64,000 nt of DNA, taken from contig JAWZYU010000130.1 in NCBI GenBank assembly GCA_038380435.1, forward strand, positions 256,001 through 320,000, in the 5' to 3' direction. This stretch comes from Ryuthela nishihirai. Its lineage: Eukaryota > Arthropoda > Arachnida > Araneae > Heptathelidae. Below, one piece after another: positions 44,445-54,752 of this stretch (its first letter is position 1; each line of letters opens with the position of its first letter). Below the pieces are notes generated by a model. The model saw nothing but the letters and a program-made list of their open reading frames with translations. It did no database searches and had not been told where the DNA came from. Position numbers and translations under genes: made by a program.

Positions 44445-45850
44445 TTTTATTTAATAATTACATACTAAGTGCTTACAATGCAATAATAATTACACTAATA
44501 ATATTTCATATTGATTCTTAAGAAAATATTTATGAGATAAAACAAATTGAATTTTGAATTCGTATTGTTAACTTTTATATCAATCGATCAATTATTCTCA
44601 GTTTACTTCTCCCCTATCCTTTCTATAGCATTTTTTTTTATTATTGCAAAAATGACCGGAAATTATTATATCAGTAGTAATCCTACACCGGACATGACGA
44701 AGTATATCAAAATTTGAAACATTTGCGAAAAGGTAACATGTGAAATCTCTTCAGTCTAAAGGTAAAAATATCGATATTTGTAAATTGGTCCAGATCTATG
44801 AAAACAATCGAGGGGTGGGGAGGCAGATACTTGTTTTAGAATCCAACATAACATTTCTCCTTCGGTTTACAGATTCTTTTTAAATCTTGAAAAATGAGAG
44901 ATATATAAATAAATTTCATATTTTTTGCATCTATTACACTTTCTAGCATTCTGAAGAGAGGGTCGACGCATGCCCATCCTCTTTCTGTATATTTTTTTTG
45001 CAGAAGTAACAATGTTTGTCAAAGTGATAATCTCTTCCAAAACGGTACTGAAAGATATAGCACTTATTTTTCCGAGGAAAAGGTAGATCGATCATAAAAG
45101 TTATTCTTCTACTCACGAGGTTTAGTGTGGGGTTGGGTTGTTTTACCTCTGAGCGGCACTTTTTTGCACACCATAGGCTAAATGTCCAGGTCCCATGGAC
45201 CCCGAAGGCTCAGAGAAGGTTGGGGGAGAGGAGCCACTGAAACAGCTGTTGGAGACAGATGGTAGCCTCCCGTCAAGGCCATTGAGTGTGTTCTTTAACA
45301 TGAACAGGATTCGGCTCTCCCGCACATGGAGCCACGGCTTAACGTCCCATCCGACGGACGGCGGCCTTTCGAAGGCCATCGGTGTCCCCTACTGACCGTG
45401 GGCAGGGCAGGAAATTTTGCGAAGTTAAATCTCAACGCTGACTCAGCGGGGACTCGAACCTGGGAACTAGCTATTACGAGCGTGGAGCGCTACCTAGTGA
45501 GCCACCTCCAGTATGGGAGAACCTGCCTTATAATGAGTTACTCCTTGAATACGTTCATGCTTTTAAGTCAAACATTATTCTTCTCTACTCCAAGGAATGT
45601 AAACAGAGAGATATTTCAAAAACGAAAGGTAAAATGTTATTTCTTTAGAACATAGTTTTCTCAATTCACAATATTAGTTTGAAACTGGTTCCGATACAGG
45701 AAGATATAGGGGGAAAAACTCATCGAATCTATAGAGAAGTGAATAGGGGTTGAAAGGGTGGGCTAAGTAAGGCCACCTCGGTATTAAAGGCCTGGACACT
45801 GCAGTAACAGAAAACCTAATTTTAAAACAATATAGCAGCTTTAAAAATGA
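44445..45850. repeat. Single-copy form of the 1.43-kb segment
   Basis: Only one copy of the segment that is tandemly duplicated at 17711-20570. It includes a reverse SINE-A (45134-45510). The exon-like stretch at about 44948-45062 has lost its donor (ATTACAC on the plus strand) and gained a frameshifting A/T insertion. Confidence 0.9.
45134..45510 (-). mobile_element. SINE-A, reverse, unit 2
   Basis: Counterpart of 18402-18786 and 19836-20215. The core complement TTAACGTCCCATCCGACGGA is intact. Confidence 0.9.
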
Positions 45851-46265
45851 CTATTTTTCTTAAAATTCAAATGGTAGTTTTTTTTTATCACTTTGGTAAT
45901 ATAATTCTATCAAGTGTTTTAACAAAAACAATATAAATGAATTATTTTACTCTAACTTGTTTTAAAATAAATGGCTTTAACTTAAATTTTAACCCAATAG
46001 AAATACATATTTATTCAAAATTGGATTTCCTCCTTTTTTCCTTCCTTTTGTTCAAGACTGTCCACGCCTAGTGTATGAAGGCGACCTTGGACTGAGAGAA
46101 TGGATTTCGATTGAAGACAAAATATTAGATTTTGTTGCAATTTAGAGTTCTTTAAAAAATAAATGTAAATTGTCTGAAATACACCTACGTTCATCAAGTG
46201 TTTGCCTATCTTACAAATATTAGCATTCTAAAAAAGAAGGAATTATTTAGAAACAGCTCTTTTTA
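45851..46265. other. AT-rich spacer, unit 2; empty SINE-B site
   Basis: Counterpart of 20571-21204 but without the SINE-B. At about 46215 the sequence runs ACAAATATTAGCATTC across the site occupied in unit 1. Confidence 0.6.
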
Positions 46266-46269
46266 AGGT

Positions 46270-47330
46270 GTTTTTAGGCAGAATCTTGAGAAACGTTTAG
46301 CGTTTCAGAAACCCTTGATTACTAGTTTTGTTGATTATAAAAAAGACTTTTCATTCTCTTGATGGCCTTAATTTGTGGTTGATTGTGCGATCGCATGGCA
46401 TACCGGACAAGTTAGTTAACATAATGAAAGTTCTCTATAATAACACTGAGTCGTATATGAGAGTTTCTAAGGCTTGTAGCAGTTCGTTTAGCATTGCTTC
46501 AAATGTTCACGAAGGGTGTATTTTGACTCCTTTTCTTTTTACCTTGTATATTGATAACGTTATTCGAATTTCACTGCACGGTACAAATATTGGCCTTATA
46601 TGGTCCCGAGTTCTGAAAATTCTTGATTTAGAATATACTGATGATTTAGCACTTTTTGCATTAGGTGGTGTGATTTTGTAAGTAATGATGAGGTTATGCA
46701 AAGCAGTCGGCAACCTCCTTTAAGCAGCATATTATGCAGAGAGAGACTCCGTTGGTTTGGCCATTTTGCCCGTATGGATAATTGTAGATTAGCGAATAGG
46801 GTTATGAACAGTGTGCCTAAAGGCCAAAGAAAGACAGGGGAGACATAGGATGAGATGTGCGGACATGTGAAACAGGACCTTGTTAGAATTGGTCTACAAT
46901 GACCAGGTGCAGCAGATGCAGCTCAGGACAGATGCGTTTGGCGAACAAAATTATGTAATATGGTTTAAACTCCGTAACCCATGGCTGAGAAGGATTTTCT
47001 TTCTATATATGAACTATGAACAAGACTTCAATTTACAATATAATGAAACGGAAGATGCACGTACAGTCGCTCAAAAAAGTATCCGAACACTATCGTTGAT
47101 TTCAGAATTCATAAAAAATATCTGTCAACGATTTTTTCAGAAATTAGTGATCTGGCAACCTTCGTGTCACGTGACACGAAGGTTGCCAGATCACTAATTT
47201 CTGAAAAATAATTTCCAGATATTTTTTCTGAATTCTCTAATAAATCATAGTGTTCGGATACTTTTTTGAGCGACTGTACAACAATGGAAAACGAGACTGT
47301 GTTACAACGTGTCACTTGAGGTATAGCACG
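46270..47330 (+). pseudogene. LINE RT fragment, unit 2 block Y, with MITE inside
   Basis: Counterpart of 21205-22060. A 117-residue frame (46328-46681) shows NLWLIVRSHGIPDKLVNIMK, NVHEGCILTPFLFTLYIDNV and LEYTDDLALFAL. The motif A region is FVDYKKDFS before a frameshift. The downstream frame (QMQLRTDAFGEQNYVIWFKL) is broken by a 213-bp MITE at 47064. Confidence 0.77.
47064..47276. mobile_element. Family M MITE, complete, TA target
   Basis: 213 bp, starting CAGTCGCTCAAAAAAGTATC and ending with its complement ...GAGCGACTG. It is flanked by TA on both sides (47062-47063 and 47277-47278). The core is a perfect 76-bp palindrome (47133-47208) centred on TCACGTGA. Homologous sites at about 11230, 21998 and 37940 read GCACGTACAACAATGG with a single TA. 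TA target, long inverted repeats and no coding capacity indicate a Tc1/mariner-type MITE. Confidence 0.95.
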
Positions 47331-47359
47331 GGGTGAGAATTACGTCACTTACGAGTTCG

Positions 47360-47482
47360 AACGATGAAGTTGAAATGAAAGAACAGAATTCTATTTCTTC
47401 CCGGCTTGTCTGAGATTATATACCAGAAAGTTCAATGTCTAATAGTAGATCGGAAAATCTGTGTATAGAAGAAAGAGATTAA
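47360..47482 (+). pseudogene. Ser-rich frame tail, broken copy
   Basis: Counterpart of 22078-22199. TGT to TGA creates a stop (CTTGTCTGAGATTA), so the frame is not maintained here. Confidence 0.4.
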
Positions 47483-47739
47483 TCATAATCTGTGAGCGTT
47501 GGTAGTGAGAAGTGTGGTTTTCGGGATAATTTTTGTTTTTGTTATGTTCAGTGATCAGTTTTGGATGTTTAACTGATAAGAAAGTTTTTAGTTTCAAGTA
47601 AAATAGCAATTTATCTGTATCGCAGAAAAATGCTCTTTGCTTGAAGGAAAATCTGGCAATTATGGATATTGGGATCATTTTATACTAATTGATAGCATAG
47701 TGTTGTTTTGTGTGATTAGTGAAGAAATTGTTAATGATT

Positions 47740-48740
47740 TATGCAATTTGTTGCCTTAGTTAATAAAGCAGTTCATTTAGAGTTTGTTTATTTATTTGGG
47801 ATTCACGTTCCGTTGCAAAATATCCAAGTAGAATTGAAAATCTTTAAAAATACATTTAGTCACACTTTTTATTTTTTAATACGGGTATTATCAATTACAT
47901 ATACTATTACATGGCATAGAAAAATAATTCGGCTAAACTATTCGTAATGAGACTTCAATATTTTGTAAAAACCTATGAAATAGAAAAGAATATAAATAAC
48001 ATTATCGATTGTTAATTTCGTGTTATTAAATTTGTTAGCTTTTCATAACTAACAGCAACCACCGGTATAAAATTTAGTTAGATATATAGAAGTATTATTG
48101 TTTCCGTTTAATCACTGGGTAATTATATCAATTTTCAGGTTCAGAAAAATTTCAGCGGAAGCGGAGATTGAAATAATAAAATATAAAAGGTGTAAGTGTG
48201 ACTGTTCAATAAAATTGCCATTCAATGAAAAGTAAACTTCTAATAATCTAGTAAAATACATTTTTCAGTTACAAATTTCGACTCTTATTCAACTGTTGCA
48301 TCTATTCCTGCAAGTATTTCACAGTACACTTTCATATATATAATTATTATTCCCTCTTTCTATCATTCGATGCACCAAAGTTGAAACAGTCATCAGTACC
48401 ATGCTTCGAAATTTCGAATGCTGCGCAAAACGATAACGTACGAACTGTTTACTGTGAGGGTGAAGTTGCCATTCAACGAAAACCAATCTTCTCATAATCG
48501 GTTAAAAATACATTTCAATTTATGGTTTGATTTGACGATCTGTAAACCGACTGCTTTAAAAAGTTATCCTATTATTAAAGTAAATAAAATAAAAATATCT
48601 AAAATAAAATTTATCATAAATATTCATGTTAACAATAAAGTTGTTTGGAACCTGAAATTTATAAGGTTTATTTTTTCCATTATGTTTTTCGACCTAATAC
48701 ATGACTCCAATTCTTTCATTATTAGGAACATTTTCTGCTA
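47740..48740 (+). repeat. R3 copy, uninterrupted, unit 2 block Y
   Basis: Longest continuous R3 in the duplicated region, from TTAATAAAGCAGTTCATTTA to the ATTATTAGGAACATTTTCTG segment. It shows the part lost from the unit 1 counterpart at 22990. Confidence 0.7.
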
Positions 48741-48808
48741 GAAATAAAAAAATAATTATCAATAATTTTTATATTAAGTTTCATACGCCTTCTATTTTTC
48801 CTTCCTTA

Positions 48809-49015
48809 AAGATCCTCTTTCTCCATTCCCACTTAGACTTCTTCCCCAACAACTGCAGCATGGTCAGTGATGAGCATGGTGAACGTTTTCATCAGGACAT
48901 TGCAACGATGGAGAAACGATACCAGGGAAATTCTTCCATTTCAATGTTGGCTGACTAATGTTGGTCGCTCGCCAAAAATGATCGTGAACAGCTGTACAAG
49001 CGATGTCGGAAGTAG
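48809..49015 (+). pseudogene. Conserved ORF tail SDEHGERF..., copy with one stop
   Basis: Same 68-codon alignment as 13964 and 40687. SDEHGERFHQDI and MEKRYQG are intact, but TAC is changed to TAA after SMLAD (48956-48958). The rest continues as CWSLAKNDREQLYKRCRK to the usual stop at 49013-49015. An upstream ATG at 48701 leads into the frame through AT-rich DNA and is probably fortuitous. Confidence 0.55.
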
Positions 49016-49129
49016 AAGCGGAGTTTTACCGATACATGTCATATGTACGTATTACTCTGTTATATAAGAAACTACTGTTCATTTCTCAGAAGTCGTAGCC
49101 AATTTTGCATTTTCATTCTAAAATCTCTA

Positions 49130-49360
49130 AACTTTATTTTTATTCTAAAAAAATTTCCTTCCCGTACCTCGTGGCGGTAGCTCTCTTTTCATCCCTCCCT
49201 TCCATTCGCTCTCCGTTAATATTAATCCCTCTCTTAACTCTTTCCTCTCCTGATGGCTCGCGACGCATCTTCATAACTGTTCGAAAATTTTGACACTTAA
49301 TGTCCAACAACCTCCGATATTGGGGTGATCGCTTTTTTAGTTTAAAGGAATAATTTCTTA
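49130..49360 (+). repeat. R4 copy, unit 2 block Y
   Basis: CCTCGTGGCGGTAGCTCTCT to CAACCTCCGATATTGGGGTG, as at 14280. Confidence 0.6.
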
Positions 49361-49536
49361 CTCTCTCGAAGAGCGAAAAAGGAAACTTCATTTTTTTATA
49401 AGTTCAGAAAACTGCTCGTGTGGATAATTGCTACTGGAACTGAAGATAAAAAAATATTTAAAAAAAAATCGAAATGATGAATAAGGTCGTGAAGAATAAT
49501 TAGAGTCGCCAAACTTGATTAAAATCTTTAACGCTT

Positions 49537-50576
49537 TGTCGTGCCCACAGCGAATTCCTCTTGTGGACACGACTTTGGGAGCCGGAAGGTTCGAGAACAC
49601 CGGCCGTTGTGCCAGCCGCCATGTTCAAATTCGGCGGAGCGAACTGCAGCGGAGGTCAAGATGACCCACTGCCCCCCTCCCCGCGGCGGTGAGCGCGGAC
49701 GGCGCTCACGCCTCGACCCACACCAGGGACTCTGCAAAGAGGAGAGGGGGCGCTCCCCTTTGATCTTCGAAAGTTCGACCAATAAGCTAAAAACCCATCT
49801 CGCTGACCGTAAACGATTGGTGTCGAGGTCTAGAACAAAGGAGGAGAGACTTTTCCTCGCCAGTGACGACGACTTTTCTTTCGGCTTCTGCTTCGGGTCA
49901 ACGAGATGGGCGGACGTGCCTCGTGAGTGCTCTGCAAAAAGTCCCAAAATCTGCAGACAAAGAAAGACGCTGATGGAGGAACATCGACTGCAACAAGGAA
50001 CGAGGTAGAGAAATCATCTTCAACATTACGGGCTCTCATTCACTAATGCAGTGTCCAGCCTCCGTCACCACACTGCCATATTGAACTGGTCGCTTTTAAC
50101 GTTTTTAGCCGAGTTCTGGCCAAAAAGAGACTTCACGAACTTGCTCGGCCCAAACGAACTTTGGTGTCTATTGCGGTTGAAGGGACCGGGAGACCTGCAC
50201 AGCGAGTGTCTAGTAAGGACTTTCCCATATGAGGGCTATTGCCGGCCTCTGTAATAATCATGATTCTATAATTTTATGCTTAGTTAAGGGATCTGTGAAA
50301 ATAAAATATTTGCATGTAACCCCTATGTTTTGTTAAGTTACATACCAGCACGGGGGGAAGATTTCTGGCAACATGCATTGGCCGCCTAATGAACGCACTT
50401 TGGTTAAATGAGCAAAGAAAGGAAAAACCTGGGTTATATCGGCAGAGTAGTTAAAAATAAAATACACAACGCAAACATCCACGTATTTTGGGGAATTGAA
50501 ATATGCTGATTTCTCCCCTTCTCTGGGAGATGGGTTGTAGCCACCCCATCTTCCAGAGCTGGTGGGGTGCACAACA
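49537..50576 (+). mobile_element. Probable solo LTR
   Basis: A 1040-bp insertion inside the LINE endonuclease fragment. It begins TGTCGTGCCC and ends GTGCACAACA, giving the TG...CA ends and short inverted terminal match (TGTYGTGC) expected of an LTR. GCTT flanks it on both sides (49533-49536 and 50577-50580). The other three blocks read straight through this site (AACGTTTGTCTG, AACACTTGTCTG). It is GC-rich in its first 700 bp, with AATAAA at about 50299 on the plus strand. No internal coding region or second LTR adjoins it. The retroelement class is not determined; 4-bp duplications occur in some Gypsy and BEL families. Confidence 0.78.
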
Positions 50577-50580
50577 GCTT

Positions 50581-51040
50581 GTCTGAAATTTTGCTGTAAG
50601 AAAACTTTCATTAATGCACTCATATCCAAGAAGAGCATCACTAGCGTGTCTGCTGAGAAGCAGACTCACGCCTTGGTGATGCTTATTGTCGTCCCTCCCT
50701 GAAAAGAGAAATTTAAGATTATTTTTAAGAATCTGACCTTTATCTGTCCATCTGGTCTCTTGCAAGCCGAGAATATCTAAATTATAAAGGTGGAAATCTT
50801 GTGTGAGGACATCAAGAGAAAAATCTCTGTGCAGAGTTCTCACATTCCAAATACCTATGAAGAGAAAATGGTTAGTGGGTGGTTTAAAGAAACTATCTTT
50901 ATTGAGAGAGGGAATGCCGACAATATCAAACAGCCCCCTAATCGCAGACATGGGGCAAAGACCCGTTCCTCCACCACTAAAGGCTGAAGCCATCTACACT
51001 GAAAGACTTCCTCCAATGTAGAATTTGACGATGCCAATAG
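50581..51040 (-). pseudogene. LINE endonuclease fragment, unit 2 block Y (split by LTR)
   Basis: Minus-strand frame with FIGIWNVRTLHRDFSLDVL, NLDILGLQETRWTDKG (canonical LQETRW) and GVSLLLSRHASDALLGYECI. It runs into the LTR at 50580 after AKFQTS; the rest of the LINE lies on the other side at 49480-49532. This copy keeps the catalytic-block consensus best. Confidence 0.8.
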
Positions 51041-51047
51041 AAGCAAA

Positions 51048-51235
51048 GGGTTCAGGTGCCTGCAATGACCTCTGCTCAAGATTATCCATCAGCTGATAAA
51101 CATCCCTGGAATCTATACACTTGGGGCTGTCAACCCACAAACAAACAGAAAATACAGCGATCTGCAAATTCAGGATCCATAATGAAGCCCAGAGCATTAT
51201 TCCAAACAGTAGCCTAAATACTCTTGTCGCAAAGA
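51048..51235 (-). other. Sequence upstream of endonuclease, only here
   Basis: At 51048 similarity to blocks X and Y stops. The minus-strand frame reads VDSPKCIDSRDVYQLMDNL and PFASIGIVKFYIGGSLSV, continuous with the endonuclease side. It may be more of the same LINE, retained only in this copy, or unrelated DNA at the duplication edge. Confidence 0.35.
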
Positions 51236-51385
51236 CCCCTTAAGACTGAGTGAAATTTAGGGGAAGGAACTCGGTGGACAGTTGGTAGAAGACAGATTTT
51301 AGCCACGCTTCAGGGCTATCCTGTGTATTCTTTATCGTGCACAGGATATGGCTCTCCTACATATGGACTGACGGCTTAACGTCAA
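51236..51385 (-). mobile_element. SINE-A fragment, diverged
   Basis: Reverse-complement middle part: CTTTATCGTGCACAGGATAT, GGCTCTCC and GACGGCTTAACGTC. The ends are lost. Confidence 0.65.
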
Positions 51386-51514
51386 CCAATCACTGATTAT
51401 CTTACGTATATATGAGACATTGCGTCTTAAATAGCTACCGGTAGAAAGATTATTTAAAATATTATATTAGGTGCTTTTTAAAAGTTTCTGTTCAGGAAGA
51501 AATAGAATGACTAA

Positions 51515-52136
51515 TTGTTAGTTTATAAACCTGGTACCATTACTGAGTTCAGAGACATCAACTGGCTTGCGGCTCACAATGCCCTTCCTTCCCGAGTAAT
51601 TCTACATAGTAGAGTGGCCTTTATCACCGACAAATGCGAAATTTGTGGGATTGTCGAAGATATTGGCCATGTATTGTATCACTGCCCGTTTGCGGCAGCG
51701 GTTTGGAAGGACATATGTAATTGGATGAGAATCCAGAGCCTCACACTAGAAGAGGTTCTCTTTCACACTAATGGGACCAGAAACAATTATGTGATGAACC
51801 TAGTCCTGGCCACAACAAAGGCATTACTTTGGAAGGGCCGGTGCTATCGTCACTTTAATGTTTCATATTGGTCGCCCAGTACTACCTTTAATGTTATTTG
51901 TAAAGTTATTCAGAAGAGGAGACGCGCCGACAGAGGTTTCAAAAAGAACCCTCTGTTTTGGAAAATTTGGCGTGATTTTCTTTTTTTGTAGTATTTTTAT
52001 TTTGTTTTCCCGCGGCCTGCGCGCCCGGTTTTTACCCTGTGGCCCTTTAGTGGACCCCGTGGCTAATATGATTGTGTTTTTTTTATTGCTGGCTTCGGCC
52101 AAAAAATTTGTTTATGTATTTAAAAACGCTTAGTTA
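51515..52136 (+). pseudogene. Tx1/L1-like LINE C-terminal zinc-knuckle region and 3' UTR
   Basis: A 158-residue frame to 51991. DINWLAAHNALPSRVILHSR leads into CEICGIVEDIGHVLYHC, a C-x2-C-x7-H-x4-C motif, then PFAAAVWKDICNW. This matches the zf-RVT type tail after the RT domain in L1/Tx1-like LINEs. RRRADRGFKKNPLFWKIWRD ends the ORF. A 3' UTR-like stretch to about 52136 ends in ATTTAAAAACGCTTAG. 5'-truncated, so only the last part of ORF2 is present. Distinct from the LINEs in the duplication. Confidence 0.65.
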
Positions 52137-52700
52137 ACTCGAGCTCGCTTGTTGGCGCGAGCGAGCCGCGATTTTTTCTAAGTCCAGCTTGTCAACAACT
52201 GCCTCTCAGTCGGAGGAGAAGGCAGACGTCACGGGCGCCACTCGTCTCCGGCCGGCTGGGGGGAGGAGCCGACTCTCGGCGCGCTGAGCCAATGATCGGG
52301 CTTGGATTTGTGCCGAGCGTTCGCCTCCTCCTGTGTGACTGACGTTTGCTCTTTGCTGCCATTCACATGGCACAGCGGTATTGCGCAGGGCGCCCTCTAT
52401 CGGGATGACCCGTATAGCGTAATGCTACTGTTTTTGAGCGATTGTTTCCTTTGCGTTTGAGTGAGTTTTTTTATTTCAAGTGTTACCTTGTAATTGTCTC
52501 TCGTTATGTGTGAATGGATATAGGATTGCTATTCTATCTCTTTTCTTGTCCTTCTCACTTCCCTTTCAATCTCTCTTTCTTCTTGAAATGAGTTGATTGG
52601 TGTGTGAAATAACCGCTGAAGAGCTTACGTCTTTACGTTACGTTTTTTCAGCGGTTGAAGTTCTGAGAATGCAAAGTTAGGTCAAGCGGAGTGAGTCAAG
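52137..52700. other. GC-rich, CpG-containing unassigned block
   Basis: Unusual for the window: rich in G+C, with several CpG-rich strings (GGCGCGCTGAGCC, GTCTCCGGCCGGCTGGG) and the motif GGGCGCCCTCTATCGGG at about 52389. An imperfect inverted repeat AACCGCTGAAGA / TCAGCGGTTGAAG lies near 52610-52665. No frame longer than about 60 codons. It could be a regulatory region, an LTR or LINE 5' UTR piece, or foreign DNA; none is demonstrated. Confidence 0.3.
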
Positions 52701-52955
52701 GAGCCAAACTCTTTAGACTCACGAAGCATTTTAGACTTATCATGGCCATACTGAGAATTCTCGCTATTTTTATATAAATAGTGGGTTTTCGGATTTTAAT
52801 TGCCAAACACAGCGAATGACTCAATATTTCTGCTTACAGCGCCACCTTTAACAGCCTGCAGGAATTCCCATTTTTCCACTAATTCTCAATGTGCCACTTG
52901 GGCTAGCTTTGAGATTTATCTCAGCTTTATCCCTGCCTGTCGGATGTGTGTGTAT
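52701..52955. other. Unassigned spacer
   Basis: Contains TACAGCGCCACCTTTAACAG near 52836, which recurs as TGCAGCGCCACCTTTAGCAG near 53522. Otherwise nothing recognised. Confidence 0.35.
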
Positions 52956-52962
52956 GTGGGGG

Positions 52963-53362
52963 GGGGGGTGAATCGGTAGAGCGCCATTTCGTAATCTGTA
53001 GTTCCCAGGTTCGAGTCCCAGCTGCGTCAACGTTGAGCTTTATCTCCGCAAAATTCCCCACCCTGTCCATGGTTAGTAGGGGACACCGATGGCTTGGAAA
53101 GGCTGCTGTCCGTCGGATGGGACGTTAAGCCGTGGCTCTCGTGTGCAGGAGAGCCATAACCTTTGCACGTTAAAAAACACGCTGGATGGCCTTGACGGAA
53201 GGCTACCATTTGTCTCCACTACCAACAGCTTTGGAACCACTACCAACAGCTGTTTTAGTGCGTTCCCTCCCCCAACCTTCTCTGAGCCTTCGGGATCCAT
53301 GTGACCTGGCCGTTTACCCTATGGTGTGCAAAAAAGTGCCGCACAGAGGTAAAACAACCCAT
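52963..53362 (+). mobile_element. SINE-A with internal duplication
   Basis: A-box region worn (GTGAATCGGTAGAGCGCC), B box GGTTCGAGTCC intact. Core GATGGGACGTTAAGCCGT and tail to AAAACAACCCA. A short internal tandem repeat of about 21 bp (ACTACCAACAGCT units) sits near 53216-53252. Confidence 0.9.
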
Positions 53363-53574
53363 GTTAAATACCACCCGGTAGAAAGATTATTTAATTTATT
53401 ATATAGTGTGTTAGAAACTAAATATTCAACAAATGCATAAAACTGTGGTGTGTCAACAGCAGAGGTGTTAAACGTCACAGAGTGACTAGTTGGTAGACAC
53501 GGACCACTCAATATCGCTGCTTGCAGCGCCACCTTTAGCAGCCTGCTCAGCAAAACCCCTTCCCCTGCCTGTCG
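53363..53574. other. Unassigned spacer
   Basis: Begins with a direct repeat of 51438-51457 (CCGGTAGAAAGATTATTTAA at 53375). No coding signal. Confidence 0.35.
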
Positions 53575-53860
53575 GATGGAACGTTAAGCCGTAGCCCTTG
53601 TGTGCAGGAGAGTACTACTCTGTGCACGTTAAAGAACGCACTGGGGAGTATTAACGGGAGGTTCCTTGCTTTTACCTATGAGCAGCCCGTTTTTGTGCAC
53701 AAATGGCTAAATAGCCAGGTCGCAAGGCCCCCGAGGGCTCAGAGAAGTTTGTGAGGATTGGACCCACTGGAAAAGTGTTAGGAGACCTAGGTCAGCTTCC
53801 CATCAAGGCAACGCAGTATGTTTTTTAACGTGCACAGGGTATGGCTCTCCTGAATAGAGG
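53575..53860. mobile_element. SINE-A pieces, opposed
   Basis: A forward core piece (GATGGAACGTTAAGCCGTAG to AAAGAACGCACTGGGG, 53575-53650) abuts a reverse tail piece (TTTTACCTATGAGCAGCCCG to CACAGGGTATGGCTCTCC, about 53668-53850). Confidence 0.7.
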
Positions 53861-53863
53861 AGG

Positions 53864-54752
53864 GGCGGGGGTGGCTCAGTGGGTAGCGTGCCAAGCTTGT
53901 AATCTGTAGTTCTCACGTTCGAGTCCCAGCTGGGTCAGCGTTGAGTTTTATCTCCGCAAAATTCACTGCCCTGCCCACGGTCAGAAGGGGACACCGATTG
54001 GCTTGGAAAGGCCGCCGTCGGTCGAATGGGACGTTCAGCCGTCGCCCCATGTGCAGGAGAGCCATACCCTGTGCACGATAAAGAACACGCTGGATGACTT
54101 TGACGGGAGGCTACCATCTGTTTCCCAACAGCTATTCCAGTGGGTGCCCTCCTCCAACCTTCTTTGAGCCTTCAAGGTCCTTGTGACCTGGCCATCTAGC
54201 CCATGGTGTGCAAAAGTACCGCTAAGAGGTAAAACAACCCAACGTTAAAGAACACGCTGGATGGCCTTAACGGGAGGCTACCATCTGTCTTCCAATAGCT
54301 GTTCCAGTGGGTCTCCTCCCCCAAACTTCTCTGAGCCTTCGGGGTCCATGTGACCTGGCCATTTAGCCCATAATGTGGAAAAAAGTGCCGCTTAGAGGTA
54401 AAACAATCCAACTTTAAAGAACACGCTGAATGGTCTTGACGGAAGAGTACCATGTGTCTCCCAACAGCTGTTCCATAGGGTCCCCTCCCGCAACTTCTCT
54501 GAGCATTCGGGTTCATTATGACCTTGCCATTTAGTCCATTTTGTGCAAAAAACTGCCGTTCATAGGTAAAACAAGCCAACATTAAAGAACACGCTGGATG
54601 GCCTTGACGGGAAGCTACCATCTGTCTCCCAACAGCTGTTCCAATGGATCCCCTCCACCAACCATCTCTGAGCCTTAGGGGTCCTTGTGACCTGGCCATT
54701 TAGCCAATGGTGTGCAAAAAAGTGCCGCTCAGAGGTGAAACAACCCAACCCA
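53864..54752 (+). mobile_element. SINE-A with four tandem tail modules
   Basis: One tRNA-like head with A-box-like TGGCTCAGTGGG and a damaged B box. One core (GAATGGGACGTTCAGCCGT) follows, then four tail modules whose AAGAACACGCTG landmarks are at 54081, 54248, 54417 and 54585, about 168 bp apart. Each module ends in a GGTAAAACAANCCAAC variant. Only the first module has a core, so the amplification involves the tail alone. Confidence 0.9.

Larger units (their letters stand above)
27246..51047. repeat. Large tandem duplication, unit 2 (truncated)
   Basis: Second copy of unit 1 in the same orientation. It differs by indels: two fewer 49-bp minisatellite units, four more 38-bp units, a single copy of the 1.43-kb spacer segment, no SINE-B at the site matching 20943, an extra MITE at 47064 and an extra LTR-like insertion at 49537. 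Similarity ends near 51047, just upstream of the LINE endonuclease fragment on its own strand. The partner of 23895-27245 is missing. Confidence 0.92.

Noticed and set aside
49541..50008. 155-residue plus-strand and 139-residue minus-strand frames as genes
   Set aside because: Both lie within the GC-rich part of the probable solo LTR and overlap each other; GC-rich DNA gives long chance frames.
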